Assembly (NCBI GenBank): GCA_002439735.1
Contig: DJPG01000023.1
Span: 2,098 to 16,945, forward strand
Direction: 5' to 3'
Source of the DNA: Firmicutes bacterium UBA6418
GTDB lineage: Bacteria > Bacillota > Clostridia > Peptostreptococcales > Anaerovoracaceae
Length of the DNA: 14,848 nucleotides
The notes below the pieces were generated by a model that was not told the origin of the DNA, searched no databases, and was given only the letters and a program-made list of their open reading frames with translations. This document shows positions 13,340 through 14,848 of the stretch, piece after piece. Numbering within the stretch: position 1 is the first letter of the stretch; every line of letters begins with the position of its first letter. The position numbers and the translations under genes are program-made.

Positions 13340-14224
13340 ATGAAAAAAATTGCGACAATTCCGTTAATCAGCACTGCGATCTTCTGCATCTGCGTTGCGT
13401 TGGTCGGACTTTTTTCGCTTGGCGGAAGCGGAAGATCGACCATTTTCGGAGGCGCGCAGGAACAGTCAGAGGACGCGCAGCAGGCGCAGCGAGAAGCGGA
13501 CAGCCGGGTCGTCGCTGCCGCCGCCGACGGGAACTGGGGGCTTTCCTTTCAAAAGGAGGGGAGCGCGCCGGTCGGCAACGCGACGCCGGAGTACCTGGCG
13601 GATTATAACGCATTTTATCTGGCGCCCGGAGACAGCAGCGAAAAGAAGCTCTATCTGACGTTTGATGCAGGCTACGAGAACGGTGTGACTGAAAAACTGC
13701 TCGACGTGCTCAAAGAAGAAAAGGTTCCGGCTGCTTTTTTCGTCGTCGGAAATTTTATCGAGGAAAATCCGCAGATCATCCGGCGCATGGAGGCGGAGGG
13801 ACATGTGGTCGGCAATCACACCATGCACCACCCGGATATGTCTGCCATCGCGGCAGAAGATGCTTTTAAAAAAGAGCTTACGGAACTGGAGGACGCGTAC
13901 CGGAAAGCGACCGGAAAGGAAATGAAAAAGTTCTACCGGCCGCCACAGGGAAAGTACAGTGAGGAAAATCTTAAGCAGGCAAACAAGCTGGGCTATACGA
14001 CGGTCTTTTGGAGTCTGGCCTATGTCGACTGGCTGCAGGATCAGCAGCCGACCCGTGAGGAAGCATTGAACCTGCTCAACAAGCGAATCCATCCACAGGC
14101 GATCGTGCTGCTGCACAGCACGTCCAAGACGAACGGCGAGATCCTCGAAGAACTGATTGAAGGTTGGAAAGCACAGGGTTATACCTTCTGCAGCATTGAA
14201 GATCTCGGCACGCGGAAACTGTAG
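13340..14224 (+). CDS. pdaA: Polysaccharide deacetylase, PdaA-type (spore cortex muramic-delta-lactam synthesis)
   Basis: A 294-residue exported protein with an N-terminal signal anchor (hydrophobic 5-27), a low-complexity linker rich in Gln, Ala and Asp (36-62), and a NodB-type deacetylase domain from about 100. PdaA removes the acetyl group from muramic acid during formation of cortex muramic-delta-lactam. Seen: TFDAGYENG (107-115), with catalytic base D109 and Ala110 where many NodB enzymes have a second Asp; PdaA members usually have Asn there. Metal histidines are H160 and H164 (GNHTMHHPD). RPPQGKYS (200-207), TVFWSLAYVDW (221-231) and LLHSTS (257-262, H259) complete the site. Length and motifs fit PdaA rather than PdaB or chitin deacetylases. 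The ribosome site GAGGTGA is 6 bases before the ATG, inside a hairpin arm. The CotJC-like gene converges from downstream, consistent with a sporulation role. Confidence 0.88.
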   Translation: MKKIATIPLISTAIFCICVALVGLFSLGGSGRSTIFGGAQEQSEDAQQAQREADSRVVAAAADGNWGLSFQKEGSAPVGNATPEYLADYNAFYLAPGDSSEKKLYLTFDAGYENGVTEKLLDVLKEEKVPAAFFVVGNFIEENPQIIRRMEAEGHVVGNHTMHHPDMSAIAAEDAFKKELTELEDAYRKATGKEMKKFYRPPQGKYSEENLKQANKLGYTTVFWSLAYVDWLQDQQPTREEALNLLNKRIHPQAIVLLHSTSKTNGEILEELIEGWKAQGYTFCSIEDLGTRKL

Positions 14225-14333
14225 GAAAACAGTGCTCGGCGTTGTCACTCTGCAGAGGAGAGAAAAGGGCGCGCAAAACCGGCAAAGAGTCGCTTTACAC
14301 GTCCTTTTCTTTCGAACGATCGCGTGATTGCCC
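14225..14333. other. Convergent intergenic region, possible weak two-way terminator
   Basis: This gap lies between the stops of pdaA and the CotJC-like gene. AGAAAAGG (14261-14268) can pair with CCTTTTCT (14303-14310) around a 34-base interior that itself holds AAAG/CTTT pairing, and both arms carry A or T runs. CTCTGCAGAG nearby is a perfect 10-base palindrome without a loop. Neither is a strong terminator. Confidence 0.3.
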
Positions 14334-14848
14334 CTACAGATCAAATTCCGGGTTGATCGCGTAGAAATTTTTGCTGTTCAGATTATCCTGCACATGGCGG
14401 AGTGCTTCCCCGAAACGCTGGTAATGCACAACTTCACGCTCCCGCAGGAAACGGATCGGATCCAGAACATCCGGATCGTCGCACATGCGGATGATGTTAT
14501 CGTAAGTAGTGCGTGCTTTTTGTTCTGCTGCCATATCTTCGGACAGATCGGTGATCGCATCACCCTTGGAGGCCAGGCAAAGCGCGTCGAACGGGAAGCC
14601 TGCGGCAGCCTGCGGGTAAACCCCAGCGGTGTGATCCACGAAGTATGCCTGGAAGCCGGCCTCTTCAATCTGTTCCATGGTCATATCGCGTGTCAGCTGA
14701 TGCACGATCGTGGCGACCATCTCCAAATGCGCCAGCTCCTCGGTACCGATATCCGTTAGCACACCGGCAACATGGCGGTAAGGCATTGAATAACGCTGCG
14801 ACAGATAACGCAGCGACGCGCCGATTTCGCCATCCGGTCCACCATACT
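14334..14848 (-). CDS. cotJC: Manganese catalase family protein, CotJC-like, N-terminus cut by window edge
   Basis: The frame is open to the right edge; about 170 C-terminal residues are visible. The fragment begins YGGPDGEIGASLRYLSQRYS, a hallmark of CotJC/Mn-catalase proteins, followed by the di-manganese ligand motifs of a ferritin-like bundle: EELAH (E37-x-x-H40 in the visible part), a Glu in DMAAEQKA (E108) and EREVVHYQRFGEAL (E138-x-x-H141). The first ligand Glu would lie in the missing N-terminal part. It ends NSKNFYAINPEFDL. Known members either break down hydrogen peroxide or form part of the inner spore coat together with CotJA and CotJB, which are usually upstream; that region is outside the window. 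Placed tail to tail with pdaA. A vegetative Mn catalase is the alternative reading. Confidence 0.86.
   Translation of the reverse strand, partial: YGGPDGEIGASLRYLSQRYSMPYRHVAGVLTDIGTEELAHLEMVATIVHQLTRDMTMEQIEEAGFQAYFVDHTAGVYPQAAAGFPFDALCLASKGDAITDLSEDMAAEQKARTTYDNIIRMCDDPDVLDPIRFLREREVVHYQRFGEALRHVQDNLNSKNFYAINPEFDL

Overview
The window looks like chromosome of an anaerobic, spore-forming Firmicute of the class Clostridia. Reasons: a PdaA-type cortex deacetylase and a CotJC/Mn-catalase-type gene, a clostridial-type 3-keto-5-aminohexanoate cleavage enzyme (amino-acid fermentation), an LtaS-type polyglycerolphosphate synthase, strong AGGAGG ribosome sites and extended -10 promoters. Base composition is moderate (roughly half G+C by eye). 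The species cannot be named from the sequence. No rRNA, tRNA, CRISPR array, IS element or phage gene was seen, and no stretch over 300 bases lacks a gene.

Layout. (1) 1-951: the 3' part of cysK (cut by the window edge) followed by an Rrf2-family regulator with three cysteines spaced as in Fe-S sensing members; this is a sulfur/cysteine block ended by a terminator. (2) 1105-1539, minus strand: a small ferritin-like-fold protein of unknown function with its own terminator. (3) 1690-3921: a two-gene operon of an uncharacterised COG2509-type flavoprotein and a pyridoxamine/pyridoxal kinase. (4) 4124-6067: a five-TM LTA synthase-family enzyme. (5) 6262-6990: a Fic-fold protein whose catalytic motif is degenerate. 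(6) 7025-10995: a compact operon of AI-2E-family membrane protein, murB (TTG start, overlapping its neighbour), a PHP-domain phosphoesterase and rapZ; yvcK and whiA, which often follow rapZ in Firmicutes, are not here. (7) 11084-11911: a stand-alone kce gene with a near-consensus promoter lying in the end of rapZ, its own terminator, and codon use suggesting high expression. (8) 12017-13291: an MFS transporter. (9) 13340-14224: pdaA, whose ribosome site forms one arm of the hairpin that follows the transporter gene. (10) 14334-14848, minus strand: a Mn-catalase/CotJC-like gene running off the window edge.

How it fits together. Much of the window concerns the cell envelope and spore (LTA synthase, MurB, PdaA, CotJC, RapZ) and amino-acid/cofactor metabolism (CysK, Rrf2 regulator, B6 kinase, Kce). 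Points most worth a second look: the pseudo-Fic protein, which has lost both the catalytic His and the Arg normally held by its inhibitory helix; the pdaA start site buried in a terminator-like hairpin; the orphan Kce with altered residues in a stretch I expect to line the active site; and the four-cysteine motif in the uncharacterised flavoprotein.
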